From Vibrio ordalii ATCC 33509 (lineage in GTDB: Bacteria; Pseudomonadota; Gammaproteobacteria; Enterobacterales; Vibrionaceae): DNA of 64,000 nucleotides. Below the pieces are notes generated by a model. It made no database searches. It was not told the origin of the DNA and saw nothing but the letters and a program-made list of their open reading frames with translations. Shown piece after piece: positions 1 through 10,245 of the stretch (its first letter is position 1; each line of letters begins with the position of its first letter). The stretch is from positions 1 through 64,000 of the forward strand of contig AEZC01000172.1 of assembly GCA_000257205.1 (NCBI GenBank), in the 5' to 3' direction. The position numbers and the translations under genes were made by a program.

Positions 1-62
1 AGATCGCCGTCACGTTGGCAACCTCTTTTTGCTGTTTTTTTTGATTTTCTGTTCGTTGGGAT
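1..62 (-). promoter_or_regulatory. Possible rRNA operon promoter, cut by the window edge
   Basis: On the minus strand a long A-rich tract (complement of about 22-60) leads into TTGCCA (complement of 16-21), which looks like an UP element followed by a -35 hexamer. The -10 would fall just outside the window. In V. cholerae an rRNA operon lies next to the yrdA homologue and points away from it, which fits. This is inferred from composition and remembered gene order; no 16S sequence is visible. Confidence 0.35.
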
Positions 63-142
63 AATTTTTATTCAAAAAGAGTTGTTTTGACGCTATTTCT
101 GTTTAATTTATCTTATGGCATCAGTTATTAAAGGAGACGAGC

Positions 143-691
143 ATGTCATCAATTCGTAGTTATAAAGGAATATCCCCACAAATCGGACAGCGCGTCTATA
201 TAGATAGTAGCTCGGTGTTGGTTGGCGATATTGTTTTAGGCGATGATTCCAGCATATGGCCATTGGTTGCAGCCAGAGGCGATGTAAACCATATTCACAT
301 TGGCCAACGTAGCAACATTCAAGATGGCAGCGTACTGCACGTGACTCATAAAAACACCGAAAACCCGGATGGTTTTCCACTTATCATTGGCGATGACGTC
401 ACAATTGGCCATAAAGTGATGCTGCATGGTTGCGTAATCCATGATCGAGTCTTAATTGGCATGGGAGCAATTGTGCTCGATGGTGTAGTCATTGAATCGG
501 AGGTGATGGTTGGAGCTGGCAGTTTAGTGCCACCAAACAAGGTATTGGTTAGCGGCTATCTTTATGTAGGCTCCCCAGTGAAACAGATCCGCCCGCTAAC
601 AGATAAAGAGCGAGCTTTTTTGCTTAAATCTTCCGACAACTATGTGCAGAACAAAAATGACTATCTTACGAGTGTCAAAGAAAGCCATTAA
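143..691 (+). CDS. yrdA: Gamma-class carbonic anhydrase-like protein YrdA
   Basis: A 182-residue protein of the YrdA/CaiE/PaaY family, cytoplasmic trimers built from a left-handed beta-helix. The hexapeptide repeat pattern runs from about residue 20 to 150 (for example GDIVLGDDSSIW, IGDDVTIGHKVMLHG). Histidines in HVTHK and IGHKVMLHG are the expected zinc ligands. The family binds metal; carbonic anhydrase activity is not proven for every member and the physiological role is uncertain. A strong ribosome site (AAGGAG, 131-136) fixes the start. It converges on yrdB, with the two stop codons back to back at 691/692. Confidence 0.88.
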   Translation: MSSIRSYKGISPQIGQRVYIDSSSVLVGDIVLGDDSSIWPLVAARGDVNHIHIGQRSNIQDGSVLHVTHKNTENPDGFPLIIGDDVTIGHKVMLHGCVIHDRVLIGMGAIVLDGVVIESEVMVGAGSLVPPNKVLVSGYLYVGSPVKQIRPLTDKERAFLLKSSDNYVQNKNDYLTSVKESH

Positions 692-958
692 CTAAGCTTT
701 AATCTCTATTTGTCCATCTAAATTGAACGCTTCATCTTCAATCAAGCTTTCAGCAAGCTCTTCAAGGTCAAATCGCCATTGTTCAAAAACTTGAATAGCT
801 TGCTCACCGTTAGTAATCATTTCACCAGACAGATGGCTCAGTACTGATTTGTGTACCGTACACTCGAGCAGCGCTCCCGCGTGTTGAGCAGGAAAAAGTA
901 CGCTTTGGCTTGCCGAGTGCCACGTTTGTCGGTCAGGAAATAAAATCGCTTGATTCAT
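692..958 (-). CDS. yrdB: DUF1488 family small protein (YrdB-like)
   Basis: An 88-residue acidic protein of unknown function that starts MNQAILFPDR. It matches the DUF1488 family by its position after aroE, as in E. coli aroE-yrdB-yrdA, and by its length and the FPDR start. The reading frame continues upstream into aroE, but the ATG at 958 has an AGAAGG ribosome site just before it, inside the last codons of aroE, and gives the normal family length. Only two bases separate it from the aroE stop, so it is translated from the aroE message. No catalytic motif is visible. Confidence 0.75.
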   Translation of the reverse strand: MNQAILFPDRQTWHSASQSVLFPAQHAGALLECTVHKSVLSHLSGEMITNGEQAIQVFEQWRFDLEELAESLIEDEAFNLDGQIEIKA

Positions 959-960
959 GA

Positions 961-1791
961 TTAGCCTTCTAGATTTTTTCTCAGTTCTCTCAATATTTGT
1001 CGAGAACCCGGCCTGAGTCCGCGCCATAGCATAAAGCTCTCCGCAGCTTGCCCAACCAACATCCCCAAACCATCATAAGCATGAGCGCAATGATGACTTA
1101 ATGCCCACTGATTGAATGTTGTTAATCCTTTGCCATACATCATGTCATAGGCCACACTGCTCTTACTGAAGATCGTCGGAGCGATATTTGGCAATTCACC
1201 ATCCAAGCTGGCCGAGGTCGAGTTAATGATGAGGTCAAAATGTTGATTAATCTCTTCCAACGCGATTGCTTTTACCGCGCCAAAGGGGCTAAAAAGCGTG
1301 GCGAGCAGCTCGGCTTTTGCAAAGGTGCGGTTGGTAATCACGATACTTGCAGGGTGCTGATCGAGTAAGGGCTTAATCACGCCGCGTGCCGCGCCGCCAG
1401 CACCAATCACTAAAATAGAAGCATCTCGTAGTGGCACTTGGTACTGAAGCAGATCTTGAACCAGCCCTTCTCCATCGGTGTTATCACCGATAATTTCGCC
1501 ATCATCTAATTTTTTCAGTGTATTGACCGCGCCTGCAAGTTGAGCTCGCTCGGTTAATCGATCCGCAAACTGATACGCTTCTTCTTTAAAAGGCACGGTA
1601 ATGTTGCACCCTCGGCCACCGGAGGCAAAAAAGGTTTCAGCCGCTTGTTTAAAGCCATCTAGAGCCGCGAGTTGAGCGGTATAGTGCATTTCCTGACTGG
1701 TTTGCCGCGCAAAAAGTGTGTGGATCATCGGCGACTTACTGTGTCCAATCGGATTACCAAATACTGCATATTGATCAATGTGCTGAGCCAT
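961..1791 (-). CDS. aroE: Shikimate dehydrogenase (NADP+)
   Basis: A 276-residue AroE that reduces 3-dehydroshikimate to shikimate with NADPH in the chorismate pathway. The N-terminal substrate domain has NPIGHSKSP (near residue 13) and NITVPFKE, which carries the catalytic lysine. NTDGEG supplies the partner aspartate. The Rossmann dinucleotide motif is GAGGAARG (about residue 130), with TNRTFAKA next to it for NADP. The C-terminal [11 protein letters not shown] helix is typical. Length equals the family norm. It lies downstream of hemF (64-base gap) and directly upstream of yrdB, so the three are probably co-transcribed. Confidence 0.96.
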   Translation of the reverse strand: MAQHIDQYAVFGNPIGHSKSPMIHTLFARQTSQEMHYTAQLAALDGFKQAAETFFASGGRGCNITVPFKEEAYQFADRLTERAQLAGAVNTLKKLDDGEIIGDNTDGEGLVQDLLQYQVPLRDASILVIGAGGAARGVIKPLLDQHPASIVITNRTFAKAELLATLFSPFGAVKAIALEEINQHFDLIINSTSASLDGELPNIAPTIFSKSSVAYDMMYGKGLTTFNQWALSHHCAHAYDGLGMLVGQAAESFMLWRGLRPGSRQILRELRKNLEG

Positions 1792-1855
1792 ATCCTTACC
1801 TCTCGATAATTAACAGGGCCACCTCGGCGCCCCTATCATTGAAAATGTACCGCGG

Positions 1856-2773
<918 letters not shown>

Positions 2774-2790
2774 TTACTTCCTTAGCAGGG

Positions 2791-3348
2791 TTAACCCTGT
2801 CTTAATACTTGTGAGGTTTTCGCGTCACGAATTTCACTGGGCTTATTTCGACCACCGGTTTGACCATCTAAAATCGCAACCAGTTGCTCACCCAATTGCG
2901 ATTCAACTTCTTCCGTTGTCAGGCAAGGTGCAAGACCACTTAAATTCGCACTGGTCGAGGTTAATGGTTTTCCAAACGCATTGCATAGCTTTTGCACTAA
3001 AGGATGATCTGTTACACGTACGGCTATCGAATCAAATTGTCCACTCACCCAAGTAGAGACTTTATCACTGGTCGGCATTATCCATGTCACAGGGCCAGGC
3101 CAAGTGGCATGTACTCGTGCGATCTGCTCTGATGTCAACTGGCTCTCATCAATATAAGGAAGCAATTGTTCGTAAGAGGCCGCAATTAAAATCAACCCCT
3201 TTTCCACAGGACGCTGCTTGAGCGCTAAGAGCTTCTGAATGGCTTGCGGGTTATCTGGGTCACACCCAACCCCAAACACGCCTTCCGTTGGGTAGGCAAT
3301 TACTTCACCGTCACGTAGAGCCTGCAAAGTGTGTTCAAAGTTATTCAC
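2791..3348 (-). CDS. tsaC: Threonylcarbamoyl-AMP synthase
   Basis: A 185-residue YrdC/TsaC family enzyme that makes threonylcarbamoyl-AMP from threonine, bicarbonate and ATP, the first step of t6A37 tRNA modification. The YrdC fold is seen as [14 protein letters not shown] (residues about 18-31), LALKQRP, the [12 protein letters not shown] segment and STSANLSG, which contacts the nucleotide. It is the single-domain form without the Sua5 C-terminal domain. The start is GTG (3346-3348) with only a weak GGA upstream. It is first in the leftward tsaC-hemF-aroE-yrdB run and divergent from purE. Confidence 0.95.
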   Translation of the reverse strand: MNNFEHTLQALRDGEVIAYPTEGVFGVGCDPDNPQAIQKLLALKQRPVEKGLILIAASYEQLLPYIDESQLTSEQIARVHATWPGPVTWIMPTSDKVSTWVSGQFDSIAVRVTDHPLVQKLCNAFGKPLTSTSANLSGLAPCLTTEEVESQLGEQLVAILDGQTGGRNKPSEIRDAKTSQVLRQG

Positions 3349-3458
3349 AAAAACTGTCCATCGGTTTCTTTAATACAGTGCGGCTAAGTGTACAAACTTC
3401 GTTGAAAACTGGCTAAAGCTATTTGTTTATAAAATGTATCAATTGCACAATTAAGCTG

Positions 3459-3496
3459 ACGCAAACGTTTTCCTAAGGAAAAAATACTCGTATAAT
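3459..3496 (+). promoter_or_regulatory. purEK promoter with PurR-type operator
   Basis: ACGCAAACGTTTTCCT at 3459-3474 is an almost perfect PurR box, the 16-base palindrome bound by PurR with hypoxanthine or guanine. A perfect -10 TATAAT lies at 3491-3496. The matching -35 position (about 3468-3473, TTTTCC) falls inside the right half of the operator, so bound repressor would block RNA polymerase. The purE ribosome site follows at about 3537-3542. Confidence 0.85.
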
Positions 3497-3548
3497 GCGC
3501 GCAAATTATCCCGCTCACCCCATTTTTAGAAGTATTAAGGAGTTTGAG

Positions 3549-4034
3549 ATGAAAGTCGGAATTATCATGGGTTCAAAATCCGATTGGCCCACAATGAAGC
3601 TAGCTGCTGACATGTTGGATCAATTTGGTGTGGCATACGAAACCAAAGTTGTCTCTGCTCACCGCACACCTCAACTTCTTGCCGATTACGCCACCAGCGC
3701 AAGAGAACGCGGCCTTAAAGTCATCATAGCTGGCGCAGGCGGAGCCGCACACCTGCCGGGCATGACGGCAGCGTTTACTAGCTTGCCGGTACTTGGCGTT
3801 CCCGTTCAGTCAAAAGCACTCAAAGGGATGGACTCTTTACTCTCGATTGTGCAAATGCCAAAAGGGATTGCGGTGGGCACCTTAGCTATTGGAGAAGCAG
3901 GCGCGGCCAATGCTGGGCTGCTTGCCGCGCAAATCATCGGCACCAGTGATGAGGCCGTCATGGCAAAAGTGGAAGCATTTCGTTTAGCACAAACTGAAGC
4001 GGTGTTGAGCCACCCTAACCCTGCAGAGGATTGA
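3549..4034 (+). CDS. purE: N5-carboxyaminoimidazole ribonucleotide mutase
   Basis: A 161-residue PurE class I enzyme that converts N5-CAIR to CAIR in purine synthesis. GSKSDWPTM near the start and SAHRTP (about residue 45) form the phosphate and active-site regions; [11 protein letters not shown] and [15 protein letters not shown] are the other conserved loops. The frame is open 18 codons upstream, but ATG 3549 has a good AAGGAG site and gives the normal N-terminus [12 protein letters not shown]. It is followed four bases later by purK, whose product feeds it. Confidence 0.97.
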   Translation: MKVGIIMGSKSDWPTMKLAADMLDQFGVAYETKVVSAHRTPQLLADYATSARERGLKVIIAGAGGAAHLPGMTAAFTSLPVLGVPVQSKALKGMDSLLSIVQMPKGIAVGTLAIGEAGAANAGLLAAQIIGTSDEAVMAKVEAFRLAQTEAVLSHPNPAED

Positions 4035-4038
4035 TACT

Positions 4039-5178
4039 ATGCATGTTTTAGTCTTGGGCGCTGGGCAACTGGCACGCATGATGGCGCTGGCTGGCGCTCC
4101 TCTGAACATTCAAATCTCCGCTTTTGATGTGGGCAGCGGTAACATCGTCCATCCTTTGACATTACACATCACTGGTCACGGTTTAAACAATGCGATCAAA
4201 CAAGCGGATGTCATTACCGCTGAATTTGAGCATATTCCCCATGAAATCCTCACTGTTTGTGAGCAAAGTGGTAAGTTTCTTCCTAGTGTCGAAGCCATTA
4301 AAGCCGGAGGCGATCGCCGTCTTGAAAAAGCGCTACTCGATGAAGCCAACGCAAAAAATGCCCAATACTTTGTGATTAATACTCGTGAAGATTTAGATGC
4401 CGCGATAACTAACATCGGCCTGCCTATGGTTCTAAAAAGTGCACTGGGTGGCTATGACGGAAAGGGTCAATGGCGTTTAAAAGAAGCTTCACAAGCAGAG
4501 CTCATTTGGCCAGAAATGGAAGCCTGCATCCAAGCCACTCCGACTCAAGCGATAGTGGCAGAGCAGTTTGTTCCCTTTGATCGTGAAGTCTCGTTAGTCG
4601 GCGCGCGTGCCAAAGATGGCAGCATCGCGGTTTACCCGCTGGCAGAAAATGTGCACATTAACGGTGTACTGAGTTTATCAACAGCGATAGATGACCCAGC
4701 CTTGCAAGAACAAGCACTGTCGATGTTTGCCTCGGTTGCCGCTCGTCTCAATTATGTCGGTGTGCTAGCGCTCGAGTTTTTTGATGTGCAGGGAACATTG
4801 TTGGTGAATGAAATTGCACCACGAGTCCATAACTCTGGTCACTGGACACAGCAAGGCGCAGAAACCTGCCAATTTGAGAATCACCTTCGCGCAGTATGTG
4901 GCTTACCTTTAGGCAGCACGAAGTTACTTCGCCCAACCGCGATGATTAATATTTTGGGTGAGGACAATTTACCAGAAGCCGTGATGACGATTGAAGGCTG
5001 CCACATTCATTGGTATGGCAAAGAGAAACGTGCTGGGCGCAAAATGGGCCATATTAATGTCAGTGCAGATTACAACGCGCAGTTGCAACGAACGCTCTGT
5101 TGCTTGGCTGAAGTGCTTGATGCGACAACGTATCCAGCCTTGCACCATTTTGTTCAAGCGCTCAAGCCGACTCTCTAA
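4039..5178 (+). CDS. purK: N5-carboxyaminoimidazole ribonucleotide synthase
   Basis: A 379-residue ATP-grasp enzyme that carboxylates AIR with bicarbonate and ATP to N5-CAIR, the PurE substrate. The N-terminal [15 protein letters not shown] is the usual PurK start, the ATP-grasp part shows [14 protein letters not shown] and [13 protein letters not shown], and [14 protein letters not shown] carries metal and substrate ligands. It is slightly longer than E. coli PurK (355). It is the second gene of the PurR-controlled purEK operon. Confidence 0.96.
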   Translation: MHVLVLGAGQLARMMALAGAPLNIQISAFDVGSGNIVHPLTLHITGHGLNNAIKQADVITAEFEHIPHEILTVCEQSGKFLPSVEAIKAGGDRRLEKALLDEANAKNAQYFVINTREDLDAAITNIGLPMVLKSALGGYDGKGQWRLKEASQAELIWPEMEACIQATPTQAIVAEQFVPFDREVSLVGARAKDGSIAVYPLAENVHINGVLSLSTAIDDPALQEQALSMFASVAARLNYVGVLALEFFDVQGTLLVNEIAPRVHNSGHWTQQGAETCQFENHLRAVCGLPLGSTKLLRPTAMINILGEDNLPEAVMTIEGCHIHWYGKEKRAGRKMGHINVSADYNAQLQRTLCCLAEVLDATTYPALHHFVQALKPTL

Positions 5179-5209
5179 AACAAACCTAATTGACGATAAA
5201 TACGGATAA

Positions 5210-5236
5210 AAAATGGCACGTTCAATGTGCCATTTT
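5210..5236. terminator. Bidirectional terminator between purK and yrdD
   Basis: A ten-base-pair hairpin, AAAATGGCAC (5210-5219) and GTGCCATTTT (5227-5236), with a seven-base loop and A/T tracts on both sides. It lies between two converging genes and should serve both. Confidence 0.8.
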
Positions 5237-5250
5237 CATATGCCGTCGCT

Positions 5251-5823
5251 TTACTCTGTGGCGGATTGAATATGACCACATTTTCGATCAGCACATTGCA
5301 GCTTGATACCACTGGCGAGTTTTTTCTCTATCAATAATCCAAACCCACATTTTTCGCATTTACCGGCAACAGGTTGCTGATTGAGGGCAAACTTGCATTT
5401 AGGGTAATTATCGCAAGCATTAAAAGTTTTACCATGGCGCGTTTTTCGCTCCACTAAATGGCCTTTCAAACATTCAGGACAAAGCTGTTTTGACTGAGGG
5501 ACATTGTCTGCAGGGGAATCTGTATCTTGGATATGGTGGCAATGCGGATAATGGCTACACCCGATAAACATGCCATAACGACCTTGGCGTAACACTAATT
5601 CATGGCCACACTCTGGGCATGGCACACCCAACTCCTTAACGATATGACCATCATTTTGCTGCAGCGGCTTAATATAGTCACAATTGGGATAATGGTTACA
5701 GCCTAAAAACAGCCCATGCTTACCCTGACGAAGCTGTAATTGGCCACCACATTGCGGACAAGGCTCATGCTGCAGCGCTTGTCCATGCGCAGAAAAAAGG
5801 GGGGACTCAGTTTTACGACTCAT
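5251..5823 (-). CDS. yrdD: Topoisomerase-type zinc-ribbon protein (YrdD-like)
   Basis: A 190-residue protein made almost entirely of four topoisomerase I C-terminal type zinc ribbons. Each has paired cysteines: CPQC with CNHYPNC, CPEC with CSHYPHC, CPEC with CDNYPKC, and a last divergent CEKC with CADRKC. There is no topoisomerase catalytic domain. It probably binds single-stranded nucleic acid, but its function is unknown. A TTG nine bases further upstream lacks a ribosome site, so the ATG at 5823 is preferred. It lies downstream of smg, as in E. coli dprA-smg-yrdD. Confidence 0.85.
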   Translation of the reverse strand: MSRKTESPLFSAHGQALQHEPCPQCGGQLQLRQGKHGLFLGCNHYPNCDYIKPLQQNDGHIVKELGVPCPECGHELVLRQGRYGMFIGCSHYPHCHHIQDTDSPADNVPQSKQLCPECLKGHLVERKTRHGKTFNACDNYPKCKFALNQQPVAGKCEKCGFGLLIEKKLASGIKLQCADRKCGHIQSATE

Positions 5824-5850
5824 AATGCTCAACTAAACGAACGGCTGCAA

Positions 5851-6327
5851 TCAATGCAAAATACCTTGATCTTTGGTGTATAGCAGCTCTTCCATAAGCG
5901 TGTAAGCATTTTCATTTCCCGTAACATTAAATAGCACCATCAAAATGATCCACTTCAAGTCATCCAATTCAAATTCATTGGTTTCTAAGCCCATCACTCG
6001 ATCAATCACCATTTCACGAATTTCAGGGGTTAATACTTTCACTTGTTCAAGGAACAATAAAAAACCTCGGCTTTCAAGATCCAGCCTGTCCATCTCTTGT
6101 GCTGTGAACATCCGCATTGAAGTCGCCGCACTGGTTGCCATCGCTGAATGAGCATCGCTTTGTTGCAATGCTGCAAGCTCTTCTAACCAATTCAAGGCCT
6201 TATAGATATCTTTCTGGTGAAAACCGGCTCGAAGTAATTCATCTTCAAGCTCATCTTGATCGACTTGCAAATCTACATCGCTATGGACGTAGGTTTCAAA
6301 TAGATACATCAATATATCCATCATCAT
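5851..6327 (-). CDS. smg: Smg family protein (DUF494)
   Basis: A protein of about 157 residues, acidic and mostly alpha-helical, of the Smg/DUF494 family. The start [12 protein letters not shown] and the C-terminal [13 protein letters not shown] are characteristic. No biochemical function is established. Three consecutive ATG codons (6327, 6324, 6321) follow a GAAGGG site; the second gives the usual MMDILMYLF start, so the true start may be three bases inside this call. It begins two bases after the dprA stop, so dprA, smg and probably yrdD form one transcript. Confidence 0.9.
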   Translation of the reverse strand: MMMDILMYLFETYVHSDVDLQVDQDELEDELLRAGFHQKDIYKALNWLEELAALQQSDAHSAMATSAATSMRMFTAQEMDRLDLESRGFLLFLEQVKVLTPEIREMVIDRVMGLETNEFELDDLKWIILMVLFNVTGNENAYTLMEELLYTKDQGILH

Positions 6328-6329
6328 AG

Positions 6330-7439
6330 CTAACCCTTCCCTTTACGAATATAGCCGCCAGAAACGGCAACAACATGACCTGAAAGCTCAAGCTCTAAAA
6401 GCTGCATCATGACTTCATGGACAGGTGTATCGGTCCTGCTCGCAAGAATATCAACAGGCGTAGCCTCTACTCCTACGTTAGCTAACAGTTCAGCAAATGG
6501 CAATTGCTGATCGCTCTGTACAGAAAATAAATCAGGTTGAGGCTGCTTTTGGCGCAATGACCAGTCTACTAAGGTGCCGATTTCAGATAATACTTGTTCA
6601 CTGTTTTGCACCAAGCACGCCCCACAACGAATAAGTTGATTACTACCGTGGCAATTTGGGTTGGCAATTGAGCCCGGAATAACAAACACATCTCGCCCTT
6701 GCTCAGCCGCATAGCGAGCCGTGATCAACGAGCCACTTTTCTCCGCCGCTTCCACCACTAAAACACCAACCTCTAACCCGCTGATAATGCGATTGCGCCG
6801 CGGAAAGTTATCTGGCCTTGGTTTGGCTTTGGGACGAAATTCCGAGACTAATGCTCCGCTTTCCATCACCCGTTGCGCTAATTTTTTATGTCGCGCTGGG
6901 TAAATAGATTCAAGGCCAGAACCGAGCACGGCTATCGTCTCACCACCCGCTTGCAACGCACCGTCATGAGCATGTCCATCAATACCTAATGCCAAACCAC
7001 TGGTGACAAGCAAGCCCTGTTGCACAAATTCTCGCGCAAACTGATGAGCAACTCGTTGGCCATCAGGGCTCGCATTACGACTGCCGACGATCGCCATTTG
7101 CGGATCAGAGAGTGCTGTTATTCGTCCTTTGACAAATAAAACCGGAGGTGCGGTAGCAATTTCTTTTAGTAAAGAAGGGTAACCATCGCAAAATGGAGTA
7201 AGGATGTGATGAGACTCATTAGCTTGCTGCCAACTTAGGCATTCTTCAACTTCTTGAGGGGCCGTCTCGCGCAGATAGCGGATTTGCTCTTGAACTAGAC
7301 CCAGCGCAGCTAACTCCCGCTCGGAATAGTCAATTAAATGAGCAAGAGAAGCGACGCTAGCAAGGCGAGAAAGTTTCTTGCCACCCAATTTTGGCACAAA
7401 GCTGAATGCTAGCCACGCCGCTAATTCGTTCTGCTCCAT
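6330..7439 (-). CDS. dprA: DNA-processing protein DprA
   Basis: A 369-residue DprA/Smf, which binds incoming single-stranded DNA during natural transformation and loads RecA. An N-terminal SAM-like part is followed by the extended Rossmann fold with [10 protein letters not shown] (about residue 117), [17 protein letters not shown] and [14 protein letters not shown]. The C-terminal winged-helix-like domain (about residues 300-365) is present, so the protein looks intact. Its ATG overlaps the stop of the LysM gene by one base (TGATG), which implies translational coupling. Vibrios are naturally competent on chitin; comM in this window belongs to the same process. Confidence 0.95.
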   Translation of the reverse strand: MEQNELAAWLAFSFVPKLGGKKLSRLASVASLAHLIDYSERELAALGLVQEQIRYLRETAPQEVEECLSWQQANESHHILTPFCDGYPSLLKEIATAPPVLFVKGRITALSDPQMAIVGSRNASPDGQRVAHQFAREFVQQGLLVTSGLALGIDGHAHDGALQAGGETIAVLGSGLESIYPARHKKLAQRVMESGALVSEFRPKAKPRPDNFPRRNRIISGLEVGVLVVEAAEKSGSLITARYAAEQGRDVFVIPGSIANPNCHGSNQLIRCGACLVQNSEQVLSEIGTLVDWSLRQKQPQPDLFSVQSDQQLPFAELLANVGVEATPVDILASRTDTPVHEVMMQLLELELSGHVVAVSGGYIRKGKG

Positions 7440-8572
7440 CAGCTTGCGGTATCATCCTTAACCACCGAGTCCGTATCGGCTTGTTCATTTGGCTCGATTG
7501 TTAGCTCTGGTTTGAGCGGCGAAACCGCGATTACACTTTTACCAATCGGCACGCGGCTATCGGTAATCAAAGCCAAACTAAAATGTTCATAAGGTCGAAT
7601 GACCATCAAACTGCCCACCAAGCTGCTTGGTAATTGCAGGGTTTCATCAAGGTTATGTTGGTGCTGTCCTTTCTTTCCAGACACTTTAGAACCGGCTTGA
7701 ATCAAATCAAACATCGTCCCTTGACGCAGTTGATCTGCAAGGCCTTTATCGATCACAACTACCTGATTCTGCGCCGAATACTCACTACCCTCCAACGATC
7801 CTAGGATATGCGTTTCAGCTTGTAGTAGCGATGGCGATGGGAAAAAAGTGGTTGAAAGCGTTAAGGTTTCGACGCCCACTTCAGGTAGGGCAATATCATT
7901 GACTCTTATCTCTTGTTGCTGTGCGGTGATGGTTAGCCCGCTAAAAGCCTCATCGGCGGAGACCAATTCACCAGTAGCAATCAAACGCAAAGCCGCCATG
8001 GTTTTATTTTTCGCGGCGGCATCATGACGAGAAAACTCAGCGATTTCACGATAAATGCCCCATTTGGGATGAGTCTGTTGCTCGCTTATGTAGAGCGTAT
8101 CTTGCGCCGTCAGATATTGCTTACCGTCGCTGGCACCGAGCACACGCTGGCTCTCTTGTAATGCTTGCTTATCCAGTAAGCGATCCGTATGCAGATACGG
8201 CAACACTAATCCCTCTTGCACCGTCGGAACCGCTTTTTTCTCAAGCACGCGCACTTTCGGACTCAACTTGATCACAGGCTTTAAACTCAGCACTGGCTGT
8301 CCGTTACGCCAGACTAAGGTCAGCTTATCTCCGGGATAAATCAAATGCGGATTATCGATCTCTGGGTTAATTTGCCATAAACGTGGCCACAACCATGGGT
8401 TATCAAGATAGAGCGCAGAAATATCCCACAAGGTATCTCCTTTGACGACCGTGTATGTCTGCGGGGCATTTGCTTTGACGGTGAGGAGCGCCGTGTCTTG
8501 CGCCGCCGAAGCATTAACGACCAGTGACAACGGTAAAAAAGCACACACTAAATAACGAAGAAATCGTGACAT
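7439..8572 (-). CDS. Secreted LysM-domain protein of unknown function
   Basis: A 377-residue protein with a signal peptide (MSRFLRYLVCAFLPLSL... cut near NASAA-Q) and one LysM domain at about residues 38-88 (YTVVKGDTLWDISALYL, HLIYPGDKL). LysM binds peptidoglycan glycan. The remaining 290 residues have no motif I recognise. Homologues lie upstream of dprA in Vibrio and other gammaproteobacteria. It is divergent from def; an AGAGGTC ribosome site precedes ATG 8572. A periplasmic, wall-associated role is inferred only from the signal and LysM. Confidence 0.85.
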   Translation of the reverse strand: MSRFLRYLVCAFLPLSLVVNASAAQDTALLTVKANAPQTYTVVKGDTLWDISALYLDNPWLWPRLWQINPEIDNPHLIYPGDKLTLVWRNGQPVLSLKPVIKLSPKVRVLEKKAVPTVQEGLVLPYLHTDRLLDKQALQESQRVLGASDGKQYLTAQDTLYISEQQTHPKWGIYREIAEFSRHDAAAKNKTMAALRLIATGELVSADEAFSGLTITAQQQEIRVNDIALPEVGVETLTLSTTFFPSPSLLQAETHILGSLEGSEYSAQNQVVVIDKGLADQLRQGTMFDLIQAGSKVSGKKGQHQHNLDETLQLPSSLVGSLMVIRPYEHFSLALITDSRVPIGKSVIAVSPLKPELTIEPNEQADTDSVVKDDTAS

Positions 8573-8712
8573 GACCTCTGTTCCTTGGCCGAAATAAGTA
8601 AGGATGAATCAGATTATTAACATTTCGATGCTGTCATTTGGGTCATAAAATGTCTAGAATTGAGCCAACAAGCTTTAAGCTGTTTCGGCACAGTTCAATA
8701 TTTAGAGTGTAT

Positions 8713-9222
8713 ATGTCTGTATTACAAGTATTAACATTCCCAGATGATCGTCTTCGTACCGTGGCAAAACCGGTAGAGAAAGTGACACCTGAGATCCAAA
8801 AAATCGTCGATGACATGATTGAAACTATGTACGACGAGGACGGTATCGGCCTTGCCGCAACGCAAGTCGATATTCACCAACGCATCGTTGTGATCGATAT
8901 TTCAGAGAATCGCGACCAGCCAATGGTTCTGATTAACCCTGAAATTTTAGAGAAACGCGGTGAAGATGGCATTGAAGAAGGCTGTCTGTCGGTCCCGGGC
9001 TCACGCGCCCTTGTTCCTCGCGCAGCAGAAATCACAGTCAAAGCGTTAGATCGTAATGGCAACGAATTCTCATTTGAAGCGGATGACCTTTTAGCTATTT
9101 GTGTTCAACACGAGCTTGATCACTTACAAGGCAAATTGTTTGTGGATTACCTTTCGCCATTAAAGCGTAAGCGTATTAGAGATAAGCTAGAAAAAATCAA
9201 ACGCTATAACGAAAAAAACTAA
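8713..9222 (+). CDS. def: Peptide deformylase
   Basis: A 169-residue peptide deformylase that removes the formyl group from new N-terminal methionines. All three family motifs are present: [10 protein letters not shown] (motif 1), EGCLSVPG with the metal cysteine (motif 2) and [17 protein letters not shown] with the HExxH-type metal site (motif 3). The frame is open for 25 codons upstream, but only the ATG at 8713 gives the family start [15 protein letters not shown]. It forms an operon with fmt (16-base gap), and the two enzymes act at opposite ends of the formylmethionine cycle. Confidence 0.97.
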   Translation: MSVLQVLTFPDDRLRTVAKPVEKVTPEIQKIVDDMIETMYDEDGIGLAATQVDIHQRIVVIDISENRDQPMVLINPEILEKRGEDGIEEGCLSVPGSRALVPRAAEITVKALDRNGNEFSFEADDLLAICVQHELDHLQGKLFVDYLSPLKRKRIRDKLEKIKRYNEKN

Positions 9223-9238
9223 CTTAAGTGAGGTTACC

Positions 9239-10186
9239 TTGAGCCAATCATTACGCATTGTGTTTGCAGGTACTCCGGACTTCTCCGCCCGTCATTTGGC
9301 GGCGTTGTTGTCTTCGGAGCATGAGGTTATCGCGGTGTACACTAAGCCCGATAGCCCGGCAGGACGCGGTAAAAAACTGACCGCCAGTCCAGTGAAACAG
9401 ATGGCCGTTGAGCACAATATTGCTGTGTATCAACCAGAGAACTTTAAGAGCGACGAAGCCAAGCAAGCGCTCGCCGATCTCAACGCAGATTTAATGGTAG
9501 TGGTCGCCTACGGATTACTGCTACCTAAGGCCGTACTTGATATGCCAAGGCTTGGCTGTATTAACGTACACGGTTCCATTCTGCCACGTTGGCGTGGTGC
9601 CGCACCGATCCAACGCTCGATCTGGGCGGGAGACAGCGAAACGGGTGTAACCATCATGCAAATGGATGTCGGCCTAGATACGGGCGATATGCTCAAAATT
9701 ACTAAGCTGCCGATTGAAGCAACAGACACCAGCGCTTCTATGTATGACAAACTGGCCGAGTTAGGTCCACAAGCGTTGGTAGAATGCATCGCCGATATCG
9801 CCAGTGGCAAAGCGATTGCCACTCAACAAGATGATACATTGGCCAACTACGCACAAAAACTTAGCAAAGAAGAAGCCAAAATCGATTGGTCAGCGGATGC
9901 TGCTTTTATTGAACGCTGCGTGCGTGCTTTTAATCCATGGCCAATGAGCCATTTTGATGTGGCTGAGAACAGCATTAAAGTGTGGCAAAGTCGCGTTGAA
10001 GCACAAACCAGCGACCACCCTGCAGGCACGATTGTTCAAGCCGATAAATCGGGTATTTATGTGGCAACCGGCAACGGCTTACTGGTGCTTGAGCAGTTGC
10101 AGGTACCGGGCAAAAAAGCGATGTCAGTGCAAGACATTCTCAATTCGCGCGCAAGCTGGTTTGAAGTCGGCACACAACTTAGCTAA
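9239..10186 (+). CDS. fmt: Methionyl-tRNA formyltransferase
   Basis: A 315-residue Fmt that formylates initiator Met-tRNA using 10-formyl-tetrahydrofolate. The formyl transferase domain shows [32 protein letters not shown] with the catalytic Asn-His, and [16 protein letters not shown]. The C-terminal tRNA-binding OB domain spans about residues 205-315. The start is TTG at 9239 with GTGAGG upstream (9229-9233); no ATG fits the N-terminus. A weak hairpin (10195-10212) separates it from rsmB, which probably belongs to the same operon. Confidence 0.96.
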   Translation: MSQSLRIVFAGTPDFSARHLAALLSSEHEVIAVYTKPDSPAGRGKKLTASPVKQMAVEHNIAVYQPENFKSDEAKQALADLNADLMVVVAYGLLLPKAVLDMPRLGCINVHGSILPRWRGAAPIQRSIWAGDSETGVTIMQMDVGLDTGDMLKITKLPIEATDTSASMYDKLAELGPQALVECIADIASGKAIATQQDDTLANYAQKLSKEEAKIDWSADAAFIERCVRAFNPWPMSHFDVAENSIKVWQSRVEAQTSDHPAGTIVQADKSGIYVATGNGLLVLEQLQVPGKKAMSVQDILNSRASWFEVGTQLS

Positions 10187-10245
10187 ACCTTAACGAGGGC
10201 AGAGATGCCCTCATTGATTTTCATTTATTTAAAGTCGGTACTTCT

